Assembly (NCBI GenBank): GCA_947044365.1
Contig: OX345643.1
Coordinates: 1,886,501 to 1,950,500, forward strand
Length of the DNA: 64,000 nucleotides
Origin: Petrosia ficiformis
Taxonomy: Eukaryota > Porifera > Demospongiae > Haplosclerida > Petrosiidae
Direction of reading: 5' to 3'
Part shown: piece after piece, positions 23,456 to 34,258 of the stretch
Layout: every line of letters starts with the position of its first letter
Position numbering within the stretch: the stretch's first letter is position 1
Notes under the pieces: generated by a model
The model's database searches: none
The model's input: only the letters and a program-made list of their open reading frames with translations
Told to the model about the DNA's origin: nothing
Position numbers and translations under genes: made by a program

Positions 23456-26181
23456 ATGGTAGTGTTTATACTGCTTTGTTTGCTCTGTTCCTTTATCATA
23501 AAGACTGTAGGTAAGATGACAAATTTAATTAAACTGGTTTAATCAGAAATGTATGTCTTTATATGTGACCAGATGGTTGTACAGAAGGATTCATTGATAT
23601 TGGTCTTCTCAGGACTAAAGCTGAACAGATACCAAACACACAGGGTATCTACTCAAATAACATTCTTGATTCAAACTCCAGTTGGCTCTTCCCAAGTTTA
23701 GGATTCACATGTAGTACAACAATCACAGGAATTATTATTGGTGTGGATGTGAGGACAATTACTAATACAAGAAATAGCTATCCTCAACTTGAAATATGGT
23801 CAAGAAAAAATAATAATGTTTACAATCATTTATCTTCTTCAATTCGAACAATCCAACTACAACCCGATAACTTCAATACTTCTGGTGTGTATGCACATCA
23901 GTTCTCTCAACCTCTGTCAGTTCAAATGAATGATATACTTGGAATTTATCAGCCTCCACATGATGAAAGTGTAGTGAGAGTACATTATGAGAGTAGTAGT
24001 AATGAAGCATATAAACTAAACTGTCTTACTGATGTTAGTAATGTGAATGTGCAAAATAGTGTAACTTCTCAAAATTTGGATTTAATCATTTATCCATTAA
24101 CAGGTAATAGCCTCTTCAGCTACTGATGTAATTTTTAAAATTTATAACATATAAAGTTTACTAATTAATCCGATGAGTATGTGAATATGAACTATTTCTC
24201 ACAATTTGGATTTCATCATTTATCTGTTAATAGGTATTAGTTAGCCATTGATACATCATTTTTAAATGGAAGATATACATATATAAAATCAAAATATTAA
24301 TTATTTAATTGAAAATACATATTGTAATTTGCATCAAAATATGTAATTATAATTACACTTATATATAATTACAAATTATAAATTACAGAAAATGAATTTA
24401 TCATTTCATTCAACTAGTAAATAGTTAATGGTTGTCTATAATTTTATATAATTTAGATTTACAGCACATAACGATAACTGTAAAAATGAGTTTTTTATAT
24501 CACCTGAATATCAGTGATATTCATTGGAGATTGGTATGTGCACTCTTGATGTAATGCCACAAAACATAGTGTATATTACTATAACCAAAACATGAAATAT
24601 AATACTTCCTGCCAATCAACAACAACGGTCAACAAAATATAAAACATAGGTCATCACTTCATGTAAGGATAGTATTGTAGCTATATTACCCATTCAAAAT
24701 ATTATAAATACATTATTTTACACATCCTGATATAACCCTAACAATGCTAACACTTCTTATACTATATAAGAGTATAATTATAAATATAACATTATTTTGT
24801 GAGAACAAATACATCCTGATATAACCCTAACAATGCCAGTATGCCTAACATACTTCTTATACCATTAAGAGACAATAAATAACATTATTTCGTGACTCCT
24901 TACATGAACTAACATGTACCTGCTATATACAACATAATTTTTTCCTTGTCAAGAAACAGTCTTTGTCGTGACTATCAGAGCATTCTATATATACAAATTA
25001 CTAAACATCATTTCAACTCTTATTTGCAGTGATGATAATATATAATGTTCTTACTACTGTTAATTTACTATTGTATATTTCATAGATAATCCTGTTTGTC
25101 TTGGTAGTGGATTTCAAACTATTGAAATGATTCAGTCTAAAGTACTACAAGTCACTGATGTATTGGGCCGTACTAATACAGTACGAGGTTTCTCTGATAT
25201 CAGGTTCACTTGTGATGGAATAATAACCAAATGGATAGTCGGTATAAATGATGTTACTGGTAACACATTACCAAACATACAGTTATTAAGAAGTGATATG
25301 ACTGTTATAACTTCCTTAACAGTTGATACAAATAATGGTATCAGTACTGATACAAATGTCTATGAATTTACTTCTCTTTTGAATGCTGAAGTGAAGTCTG
25401 GTGATATCTTAGTAGTGAACAGTACAGATATTCCTGTGTACTATCAACAGTTTAATGGACCTCAAAACTATATGATTGACAGTAGTAACACATTAGTAGA
25501 GGTTGAGGAAAGTAATTATCCACTGATATCTGTGGAGGTTGGTAAGTTAATTTTATAGAATCCATCAACAAAATTAGTGTATGTCCTTTTCCATTTGATA
25601 GTTCCAACTTCTTCATCATCACTGGTTAAGACATCATCTTCTTTGACATTTCCAGTTGAAATTTCTACTTTATTTTCAGCTCATACTATATATTCATCAG
25701 TTGTGACATCTTCATCTTCATCTTCACCGGTCGATATGACATCTTCATCTTCATCAGTTGATACGACAACTTCATCTTCACCTGTTGATATAACACCTTC
25801 ATCTTCATCAGTTGATATCACCTTCATCTTCATCAGTTGATATAACACCTTCATCTTCATCAGTTGATATGACAACTTCATCTTCATCAGTTGATATAAC
25901 ACCTTCATCTTCATCAGTTGATATAACACCTTCATCTTCATCAGTTGATATGACAACTTCATCTTCATCAGTTGATATAACACCTTCATCTTCATCATTT
26001 GATATAACACCTTCATCTTCATCAGTTGATATGACATCTTCACCTAGTACAACATCATTATCAGTTGATAGTACAACCTCACGGTTCTGGTATGATCACT
26101 ATAGATGATAAAATACATACATACAACATACATACATACATACATACATACATACATTCATACATTCATACATATACATAC

Positions 26182-26212
<31 letters not shown>

Positions 26213-28167
26213 CATTCAGAGTTACATACATGCATATGCACATTATTATGTCATATGCCTTATATACTAGTCAATATATATCTAGATCAAAAGAAATAAA
26301 TTACTATTTGTAAACATTACCCAGATTACATTACATTACTAAGATAACAAAATGTTACTTATCTTCGTATATTTCATGTTCCTAACTATAATATATTGGA
26401 AATGATTTTCACAAATGGTAATTTATTTCATTTCATATTGATCTATATTGACTAGTATATAAAGTACATATCATAAGAAAGAATGGTAATAAAAGCAATG
26501 CAATGTACTTCGAACACGTAACATCGTATTAATAATTTTGTTACCATGTTATGACGAGGACTTTATATGCTAGATCAAGATCAAATGAAAATACTACTTA
26601 TAAATATTATATACCTAGCAGGAAAAACAGGGTCATTCACCACACAAGTAAGTACGACTGAGGTGATGGGACCAATATTAATGATTGCCAGTATGAAGGC
26701 CCAGATCATAGGTACAGTACAGTGATCATAGGTTGAAGTAGTGAAACCACATTTAGATGAGGTAACATATCAAGTTCTCAATCTAAATCATAGACTTAAT
26801 TAACTAGCTACAACCAGATAGAATGTCATGTATGTTCCACATTATAGCAAATTTTTCAGTACTATTAATAGGAGTTGGAACAGTTCTACTTCTACTGTTT
26901 ATTATTATATTCACTAGTGTATTGATAATAATAATATTACTAGTGAAATATAGAACTAAACAGAGGAACTCCAATTTGAAAGGTATACAATATATATAAA
27001 AGTTGAGTTACAAAATAATGAATAATTGATAATAGCAGAGTTAAGTAAACCCAATGTGAACATACTTCATTACTACACTTTCTGATTTTTTAGTTGCACA
27101 GCAATCTTATGAACTTAATCCAACCTATAGCACACACACAGTATCAGGTTTGAAATAGTAGTATAAACTATAATACATGAGAAGTATTAAATAAAGCTAT
27201 CACATTTTTATAGATAAACTTCTAACTACAGATTATCATGTCTATGATGTACCAAATATGGATAACACAAGTACATACAACAGAACTATCAATTGCTAAT
27301 GTCCATGAATAATATATTCTTCAGATAAACAAGTGACTAATACTGAAATTCCAGTTTATGATTCAGTATCAGGTAATGTATTGGCACTATATTATAATAA
27401 CAGCAATAGGACTTATTGTGACATAATTAAATAGCACATGTGTTAATATCAACCTATTATATAACAAAGGGAAGGAAGAGTTTTATTATGCAACTATTTA
27501 TAATACAGACATATATCTATTATATAATAATTATAATTATATTCTAGAATATGAACATGTAATTACTGATGATAATCCATCCTATAATATACACACAGTA
27601 TCAGGTTTGGAATAGTATCATAAATACATGACATCTAGTATTGAATAAGCTATCACATTTTATAGATACACATAATATTATAACTACTGATGATTATCAT
27701 GTCTATGATGTACCAGGTATGGAGTAATAAAATTAAAACTATCAATTGAAAATGGCCATGAATAATATATTCTTCAGATAAACAAGTGACTACTAATGTT
27801 GACAATCCAGTTTATGATTCAGTATCAGGTAATGTATTGACGTTATTGTGACAATTAACTTGTACATGTTTTAATATCAACAAAGGGAAATCAGAGTTTC
27901 ATTATTAATATTCATGCATCTATTTATGAAGTATTATAATATAATTATATTATATATTCTAGAAAGTGAACATATAATCACTGATGATAATCCATCCTAT
28001 AATATACACACAGTATCAGGTATTGACTGGATTATTATAAATGAAATCTAATATGATTATTATTAAATTTTTATTTCAATATCACAGAAGAATATTCAAC
28101 TCTTGATGAAAATGATGTGACATATTCATATGTACATGCTTTGGATGATGACAATGATTATATATAA
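23456..28167 (+). CDS. Receptor-cluster copy 4: plus-strand, frameshifted in the stalk
   Basis: Exons on plus: 23456-23510 signal peptide; 23573-24103 ectodomain 1 (177 codons); 25086-25541 ectodomain 2; 25602-26089 stalk; 26860-26982 transmembrane; tail 27094-27147 (NPTYSTHTVSG), 27216-27270 (YDVP type), 27325-27372 (PVYDSVSG), 27548-27604, 27666-27716 (YHVYDVPG), 27778-27828, 27963-28019 and 28088-28167 (YSTL...VTYSYV, stop). The stalk exon is 488 nt, not a multiple of three: two bases are missing near 25818, and one extra base lies close to the donor. Read literally, translation stops at 25840 to give a 426-residue protein without a membrane anchor. Exon 7 counts 55 nt, so it may also be broken. 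Tail exons are otherwise intact, suggesting recent damage or a consensus error. Closest to copy 2. Confidence 0.7.
24104..25085. other. Intron between ectodomain exons of copy 4
   Basis: AT-rich. It contains a scrap of duplicated ectodomain 1 end (24170-24240) and otherwise matches the corresponding introns of copies 3 and 5. Confidence 0.5.
26112..26216. repeat. (CATA)n microsatellite after the copy 4 stalk exon
   Basis: Starts 22 bases after the stalk donor. In transcript sense it is the same motif and position as in copies 2, 3 and 5. Confidence 0.95.
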
Positions 28168-28195
28168 AGTGACAGTTATACTCATATGATCTCTC

Positions 28196-28201
28196 AATAA
28201 A
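28196..28201 (+). promoter_or_regulatory. Polyadenylation signal AATAAA of copy 4
   Basis: The hexamer lies 29 bases after the stop codon. The same TCTCAATAAA context occurs inverted 3' of copies 3 and 5. Confidence 0.6.
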
Positions 28202-28574
28202 GTAATACTGTTTAGTTATTGTGTTAGTATACCTTAATTAGTTACTAACAATTTTAACAAACTGCTAAGTATGTAGTTTATTCATTTATATTGACAAGGT
28301 ATCAAAATTACGCGTGATAAATTATGTACCATCACAAAATCTGTGGCCACTGTACAAGTATGGTCATGAAATATATAATTGCAGTGTTAACAGTAAAATA
28401 ACTAAAATTTCAAAATCATAACTTATGATCATTTGTTTGAAAACTTTACTAGCTTAGTCCAAATAAAACGCATTGGGGGTTCATGGTAATATACAAGTAT
28501 CTTCATTAACCAGCGAAGATTCAAAACTACTGATCCATTCAGTTAGCCACAGGCTATAAACTGAATGTGAATGA
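28202..28574. other. Spacer 3' of copy 4
   Basis: 28202-28350 matches sequence 3' of copies 3 and 5 (words gtatacct and aactgctaagtatgtagttta), so it belongs to the duplicated block. No gene. Confidence 0.5.
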
Positions 28575-28815
28575 AATGTTTTTATTGCACTGGTGAAGGT
28601 GCTAGCTCACTGGACAGCAACAGATTTTCAATAATTCCAAGTGTAGAATTCACTTGTTCTGAAAATATTACAGGCTTTCTCTTAGGTGTGTTTGTTTGGT
28701 GATATCATTAAGACCAAAAGGCAGACAATTGCATATCCTACTATCTGGTTCAGTATAAATTATACTTGGTCCATTTAATTTTGATTACTAATGGAGTTTA
28801 TCAACGTCTGGCCTC
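28575..28815 (+). pseudogene. Relic of a copy 1/6-type ectodomain exon
   Basis: The plus-strand frame reads IIPSVEFTCSENITGFLLGV, clearly the P.l.FTC.GNI..FLLGVDV block of copies 1 and 6. It then breaks up with stops, though the later words for ILxPxNFxTNGVYQ (about 28768-28810) are still recognisable. No splice sites or flanking exons. Confidence 0.7.
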
Positions 28816-28983
28816 GAGACTATATGTTGTAATTTCCATAATACATTTGAAGGGGTGTTTTAACTACAATATCAGAGAGTACAGTAGTGTAGAGATGGCA
28901 CGGAAAAAAAATGGCCGCCCATACATTTCAATTGCAAGTGACGATGAGCTGAAATATCAGGTAAAAGTATAAAGACAAGTCTT

Positions 28984-29470
28984 AATAAACACATACCTTT
29001 TGATATCTAGTGTTTTTATGACTACCAACACTATCTAGATGACCAAAGATTGTCGTTAAGGTAGAGAACTGGCGAGTGGCAAAACTGGCATCATATAATA
29101 ATAAAGAATAATAAAAAATATTTCCAATAAAAATGAAAGAAGATGTAGGGATGTCAAAACCCAAAAAGCATGCGAACAAGGTTAGGTGGGACCCAAAATT
29201 AAACAAACCACTTCCATATAACCCTACATAAGTACCTACACCACTATAAAGCAAAATACAAAGAGCTGTACTTATGTAAGGTTATATGGAAGTGGTTTGT
29301 TTAATTTTGGGTCCCACCTAACCTTGTTCGCATGCTTTTTGGGTTTTGACATCCCTACATCTTCTTTCATTTTATTGGAAATGTTTTTTATTATTCTTGT
29401 TTCCATTGCTTTTTTTTTCCTGAATGGTGTGAATATTTTATGTACATTGAAGAAATACTGGTGTAAGTTA
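28984..29470. mobile_element. Large foldback element
   Basis: Arms at about 29105-29240 and 29272-29400 are long, near-perfect inverted repeats (ccacttccatataacccta against its complement) around a short centre. The outer part 28984-29105 recurs inverted at 37945-38075, and a one-arm copy lies at 50455-50660. Open frames in the arms (a peptide with FACFLGFDIPTSSF) appear in every copy, so they track the repeat and are not evidence for a gene. Confidence 0.75.
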
Positions 29471-29488
29471 TGTATCATATGAAATCAT

Positions 29489-29990
29489 TCAATCATAAAT
29501 GCATTAAAGTTTGTTTATCAATGAAGGTCAGTCTTTTGTATATATCAATTATTTATGAATTGATTATCATTCCCTTTCACTTACAGATGAAGCCTACTAT
29601 TTCACTTACAGCACTACAAGAAGTAGTGTCAGTCACTATATCAACCAAATGGCATTCCAATGTTATCATAGTATATAATATTACTATACAATGGCCTAAT
29701 AATTATATTCATTATTATTTGCTCACACATTTTCTTATGCAATCATAAATGCATTAAAATTTGTTCACCAATGAAGGTCAGTCTTTTGTATTAATGTAAT
29801 AATTATCATTCTCTTTCACTGATAATGTATATTCTCTATTTTACTTACAGCACTGTCTGCAGTCCTACAAGAAGTAGTGTCAGTCACTATGTCAACCATT
29901 CAGTATTCCAATGCTTATAAAATATTATTATACATTGGCTTTAATATTAAATATTCATTACTATAAGAATGTATTTGCTCACAAATGTTA
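29489..29990. repeat. Two-copy tandem duplication, about 250-bp unit
   Basis: The words aatcataaatgcattaaa at 29491 and 29741, and caagaagtagtgtcagtcac at about 29618 and 29867, mark two diverged units. No coding support. Confidence 0.65.
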
Positions 29991-30224
29991 TTATAATTCC
30001 ACCTTTTCAGCTTCCATGTTCCGAGTATTCAAATTGCACATGGGTAATTAAATTCTACTTAGAAAAATGGCGTCCAATTTGAGATCAAATCTTTGTAGTC
30101 GTTGAGACTGTCTTATTTCATAGTATCTGAAGATATCATCTCAATACTTTAAGACCAGAATTTTACTATAAATGCGACTGGAATGGTGCTAGAATCATTG
30201 TGATATTTCAACAAACAAAAAAAT

Positions 30225-31480
30225 GATTTGTCTGGAAAATAATGATTTTGGATGATTTTAGTAATTCGTAAAAATCATCCAAATTTGGATGATTTTAATG
30301 AATTGGAGAAATCTTCCAAATTTTGATGATTTTAATAAATTGGAGAAATCTTCCAAATTTGGATGATTTTATTAATTTTAATAAATCTTCCAAATTTGGA
30401 AGATTTTAATAAGTTGGAGAAATCTTCCAAATTTGGATGATTTTATTAATTCGTAAAAATCATCCAATTTTGGATGATTTTAAGAAACTGGAGAAATCTT
30501 CCAATTTTGGATGATTTTGATAAAATTAATAAATCATCCAATTTTGGATGATTTTAAGAAATTGTAAAAATCATCCAAATTTGGATGATTTCAGTAAATT
30601 GGAGAAATCTTCCAATTTTGGATGATTTTAGTAATTCGTAAAAATCATCCAAATTTGGATGGTTTTGATAATTTTAATAAATCTTCCAAATTTGGATGAT
30701 TTTAATGAATTGGAGAAATCTTCCAAATTTGGATGATTTTAATAAATTGGAGAAATCTTCCAAATTTGGATGATTTTATTAATTTTAATAAATCTTCCAA
30801 ATTTGGATGATTTTACTAATTTTGATTAATCATCCAAATTTGGATGATTTTAAGAAATTGGAGAAATCTTCCAATTTTGGATGATTTCAATAATTTTAAT
30901 AAATCATCCAATTTCGGATGATTTTGATAATTTTAATAAATCTTCCAATTTTGGATGATTTTAAGAAATTGTAAAAAATCATCCAAATTTGGATGATTTT
31001 GACAAATTGGAGAAATCTTCCAAACTTGGATGATTTTAGTAATTCGTAAAATTCATCCAAATTTGGATGATTTTAAGAAATTGGAGAAATCTTCCAAAAT
31101 TGGATGATTTTAATAATTGTTATAAATCTTCCAATTTTGGATCATTTTGATAATTTTAATAAATCTTCCAATTTTGGATGATTTTAATAATTTTAATAAA
31201 TCTTCCAATTTGGATGATTTTAAGAAATTGTAAAAATCATCCAATTTTGGATGATTTTGATAATTTTAATAAATCTTCCAAATTTGGATGATTTTAGTAA
31301 TTCGTAAAATTCATCCAAATTTGGATGATTTTAATAATTTTAAAAAGCATCCAATATTGGATGATTTTTGTGATTCTAATAAATCATCCAATTTTGGATT
31401 ATTTCAATAAATTGGAAGTATCTTCCAAATTTGGATAATTTTAGTAATTCGTAAAAATCATCCAAATTTGGATGACCCCT
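30225..31480. repeat. Palindromic tandem array, about 29 units
   Basis: Units of about 43 bp alternate an inverted repeat (the core catccaaatttggatg or close variants) with AT-rich linkers of two main types, ttggagaaat and taattcgtaaa. Every unit can form a hairpin. There are no unique spacers, so it is not a CRISPR. Confidence 0.9.
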
Positions 31481-31880
31481 TATAATCTGCCATCAACAGC
31501 TCATGGTGTCTGAAGTTCAATACAAAGAACCCATTGTGTTTTATCAAATAAAACTAAGCTAGTAGAGATTTCAAACAAAAGATCATAAGTTATGATGTTG
31601 AAATTTTAGTTATTTTCATATCAATCTTGCTATAATTATTTTACTGTTTTTTAATCATTAGTTAACACTGCAGTTACATCTTAAATGAGCATTCTTGTAC
31701 AATGGCACTGTTGTGTAATGATTTTGTGATGGTACGTAATTTATTTCATGCATATGTAAGTATAATAATTTTACTTTGTGAATATAATTGAATAAACTAC
31801 ATACTTAGCAGTTTGTTAAAATTGTTAGTAAGTAATTGAGGTATACAAACACAATAACTATACATAAACTATAAGTATTA
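31481..31880. other. Spacer 3' of copy 5
   Basis: Matches the sequence 3' of copies 3 and 4. No gene. Confidence 0.5.
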
Positions 31881-33433
31881 TTTTATTGAGAGATTATATG
31901 AATATAACTGTCACTTAAAAATTATTATATATAATCATCGTCAACTAAAGGTTCATCCAAAACATGTACATATGTGTATGTCATATCATTTTCATCAACA
32001 GTTGAATATTCTTCTATGATATTCAAACAAAAATTTAATGATAATCATATTAAATTTCATTTATATTATCCAGTCAATACCTGATACTGTGTGTATATTA
32101 TAGGATGGATTATCATCAGTGATTATATGTTCACTTTCTAGAATATATAATATAATTATATTATAATACTTCATAAATAGATGCATGAATATTAATAATG
32201 AAACTCTGATTTCCCTTTGTTGATATTAAAACATGTACAAGTTAATTGTCACAATAACGTCAATACATTACCTGATACTGAATCATAAACTGGATTGTCA
32301 ACATTAGTAGTCACTTGTTTATCTGAAGAATATATTATTCATGGCCATTTTCAATTGATAGTTTTAATTTTACTACTCCATACCTGGTACATCATAGACA
32401 TGATAATCATCAGTAGTTATAATATTATGTGTATCTATAAAATGTGATAGTTTATTCAATACTAGATGTCATGTATTTATGATACTATTTCAAACCTGAT
32501 ACTGTGTGTATGTTATAGGATGGATTATCATCAGTAATCGATGTTCACTTTCTAGAATATAATTATAATTAAAATTATTATATAATAGATATACTTCTGT
32601 ATTATAAATAGTTGTATGAATCAATAATAAAACTCTTCCTTCCCTTTGTTAACAAGTTGATATTAATACATGTGCAAGTTAATTATGTCACAATATGTCC
32701 TATACATGTATATTGGTGTTATTATAATAGTGTCAATACATTACCTGATACTGAATCATAAATTGAATTTTTAGTTGTCGTCACTTGTTTATCTAAAGAA
32801 TATAAAATTATTCATGCACATTATTATATCACATTACTATTGCATGTACTTGTGTTATCCATATTTGGTACATCATAGACACGATAATCATCAACAGTTT
32901 TATGTTTATCTATAAAATGTGATAGCTTATTCAATACTAGATGTCATGTATATTACTATTCCAAACCTGATACTGTGTGTAAATTAGAGGTCTGATTATC
33001 ATTAATAATTGCAAGTTCCTGAGATTGCTGTGCAACTATAATAAGAAACTGTGATAATACCTTTTTATATAGTTACTAAAGCATATCATCATTAATCGTT
33101 AATCATTCATTATTTTGCAACTCAACTACATATTTTCACATTGTGTACCTTTCAACCTGAAATTTGCTTGTTTTGCTCTTTGAAGTTTCACTAGTAATAT
33201 TATTATTATCAATACACTAGTGAATGTAATAATAAACAGTAGAGGTAGACCTGTTCCCACTCCTATTAATAGTACTGGAAAGTGTTGTAAAAGTTAAATA
33301 TTTCAAATTTGCTATATTGTGGTGCATATATTATTATGACATTTGTAACTAGTTAATTAATGCTATGGTTTTGATTGATATTTTGGTATGTACACCCCAT
33401 CTAAATGTGGTTTCGCTACTTCAACCTGTGGTC

Positions 33434-33500
33434 ATACATACATACGTACGTACGTACATACATACATACATACATATATAAATGCATACATACATACATA
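33434..33500. repeat. (CATA)n microsatellite
   Basis: Short array next to the foldback copy at 33499-33583. Confidence 0.85.
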
Positions 33501-33583
33501 CACTACAAAAAGCACTAAGGTGATGAGACCAATGATTGTACAAAAGACCATCACCTTAGTTGTGATTGTGCCTTCTGTAGTGT
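33499..33583. mobile_element. Foldback element, second copy
   Basis: Same arms as 15480-15590, with a small deletion in the left arm. Confidence 0.6.
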
Positions 33584-33584
33584 A

Positions 33585-33740
33585 TGTATACGTATGTACA
33601 TACATATGTATGTATTGTAAGAAAGTATGTATGTATATGTATTTATCTATATATGTATTTATGTATGTACGTACGTACATATGTACGTATGTACTACATA
33701 CGTACTTACGTATGTATGTATGTATGTATGTATGTATGTA
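33585..33740. repeat. (TATG)n microsatellite, imperfect
   Basis: Array between the foldback and the zinc-finger fragment. Confidence 0.85.
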
Positions 33741-33744
33741 TGTT

Positions 33745-34052
33745 AGAGGCTATGGAGAATTCAAAAAAAAACGAGGCGAAGCTGAGAAGAAGAAATGAGG
33801 CCAGTTTTCAGGTTGGTGTTGGTGATATTTGGAGATGTGAGGCTAGTGGTTGTGGTTTTGTGGCACGAAGTAAGGCTGGGTTGGTGAACCACAAGAGGCA
33901 AAGGCACTTGGCCATCTATCAGCAAGACCAGCACGGCCCCTTTGTGGAGGTGTGTTTAAGAGACAGGGTCTGCACAGTCATGTTCGTTTTTGTCAGAAGA
34001 AATAATTGTTTGATACCGAAGCCTGTACCACCTTTGGGTGAACACAGATTAA
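33745..34052 (+). pseudogene. Transposon-type zinc-finger fragment
   Basis: One frame encodes CEASGC...ARSKAGLVNHKRQRH, a C-x4-C-x12-H-x4-H finger with the SKAGL(V)NH core common in LINE and retroelement finger proteins. A second finger (LCGGVF...GLHSHVRFC) lies just downstream in another frame, so the piece carries a frameshift. It is notably GC-richer than its flanks and sits between two TATG arrays inside the copy 5 intron. The apparent 213-codon frame across it is mostly microsatellite. Confidence 0.6.
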
Positions 34053-34053
34053 G

Positions 34054-34096
34054 ATGTATGTATGTATGTATGTATGTATGTATGTATGTATGTATG

Positions 34097-34130
<34 letters not shown>

Positions 34131-34258
34131 TGTATGTATGTATATATGTATGTGTGTATGTATGTATATATGTATGCATGTATGTATGCATGTATGTATG
34201 CATTTATGTATGTATGTATGTATGAATGTATGTATGTATGTATGTATGTATGTATGTG
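34054..34258. repeat. (TATG)n microsatellite after the copy 5 stalk exon
   Basis: Ends 26 bases from the stalk donor at 34284, matching copies 2-4. Confidence 0.95.

Noticed and set aside
28982..29482. Membrane-like peptides on both strands
   Set aside because: They are mirror readings of the two arms of a foldback element.
30225..31480. Possible CRISPR array
   Set aside because: The palindromes are separated by a few recurring linkers, not unique spacers. There are no cas genes and the DNA is animal.
33584..34225. 213-codon frame as a zinc-finger gene
   Set aside because: Most of it is TATG repeat, and the second finger lies in another frame.
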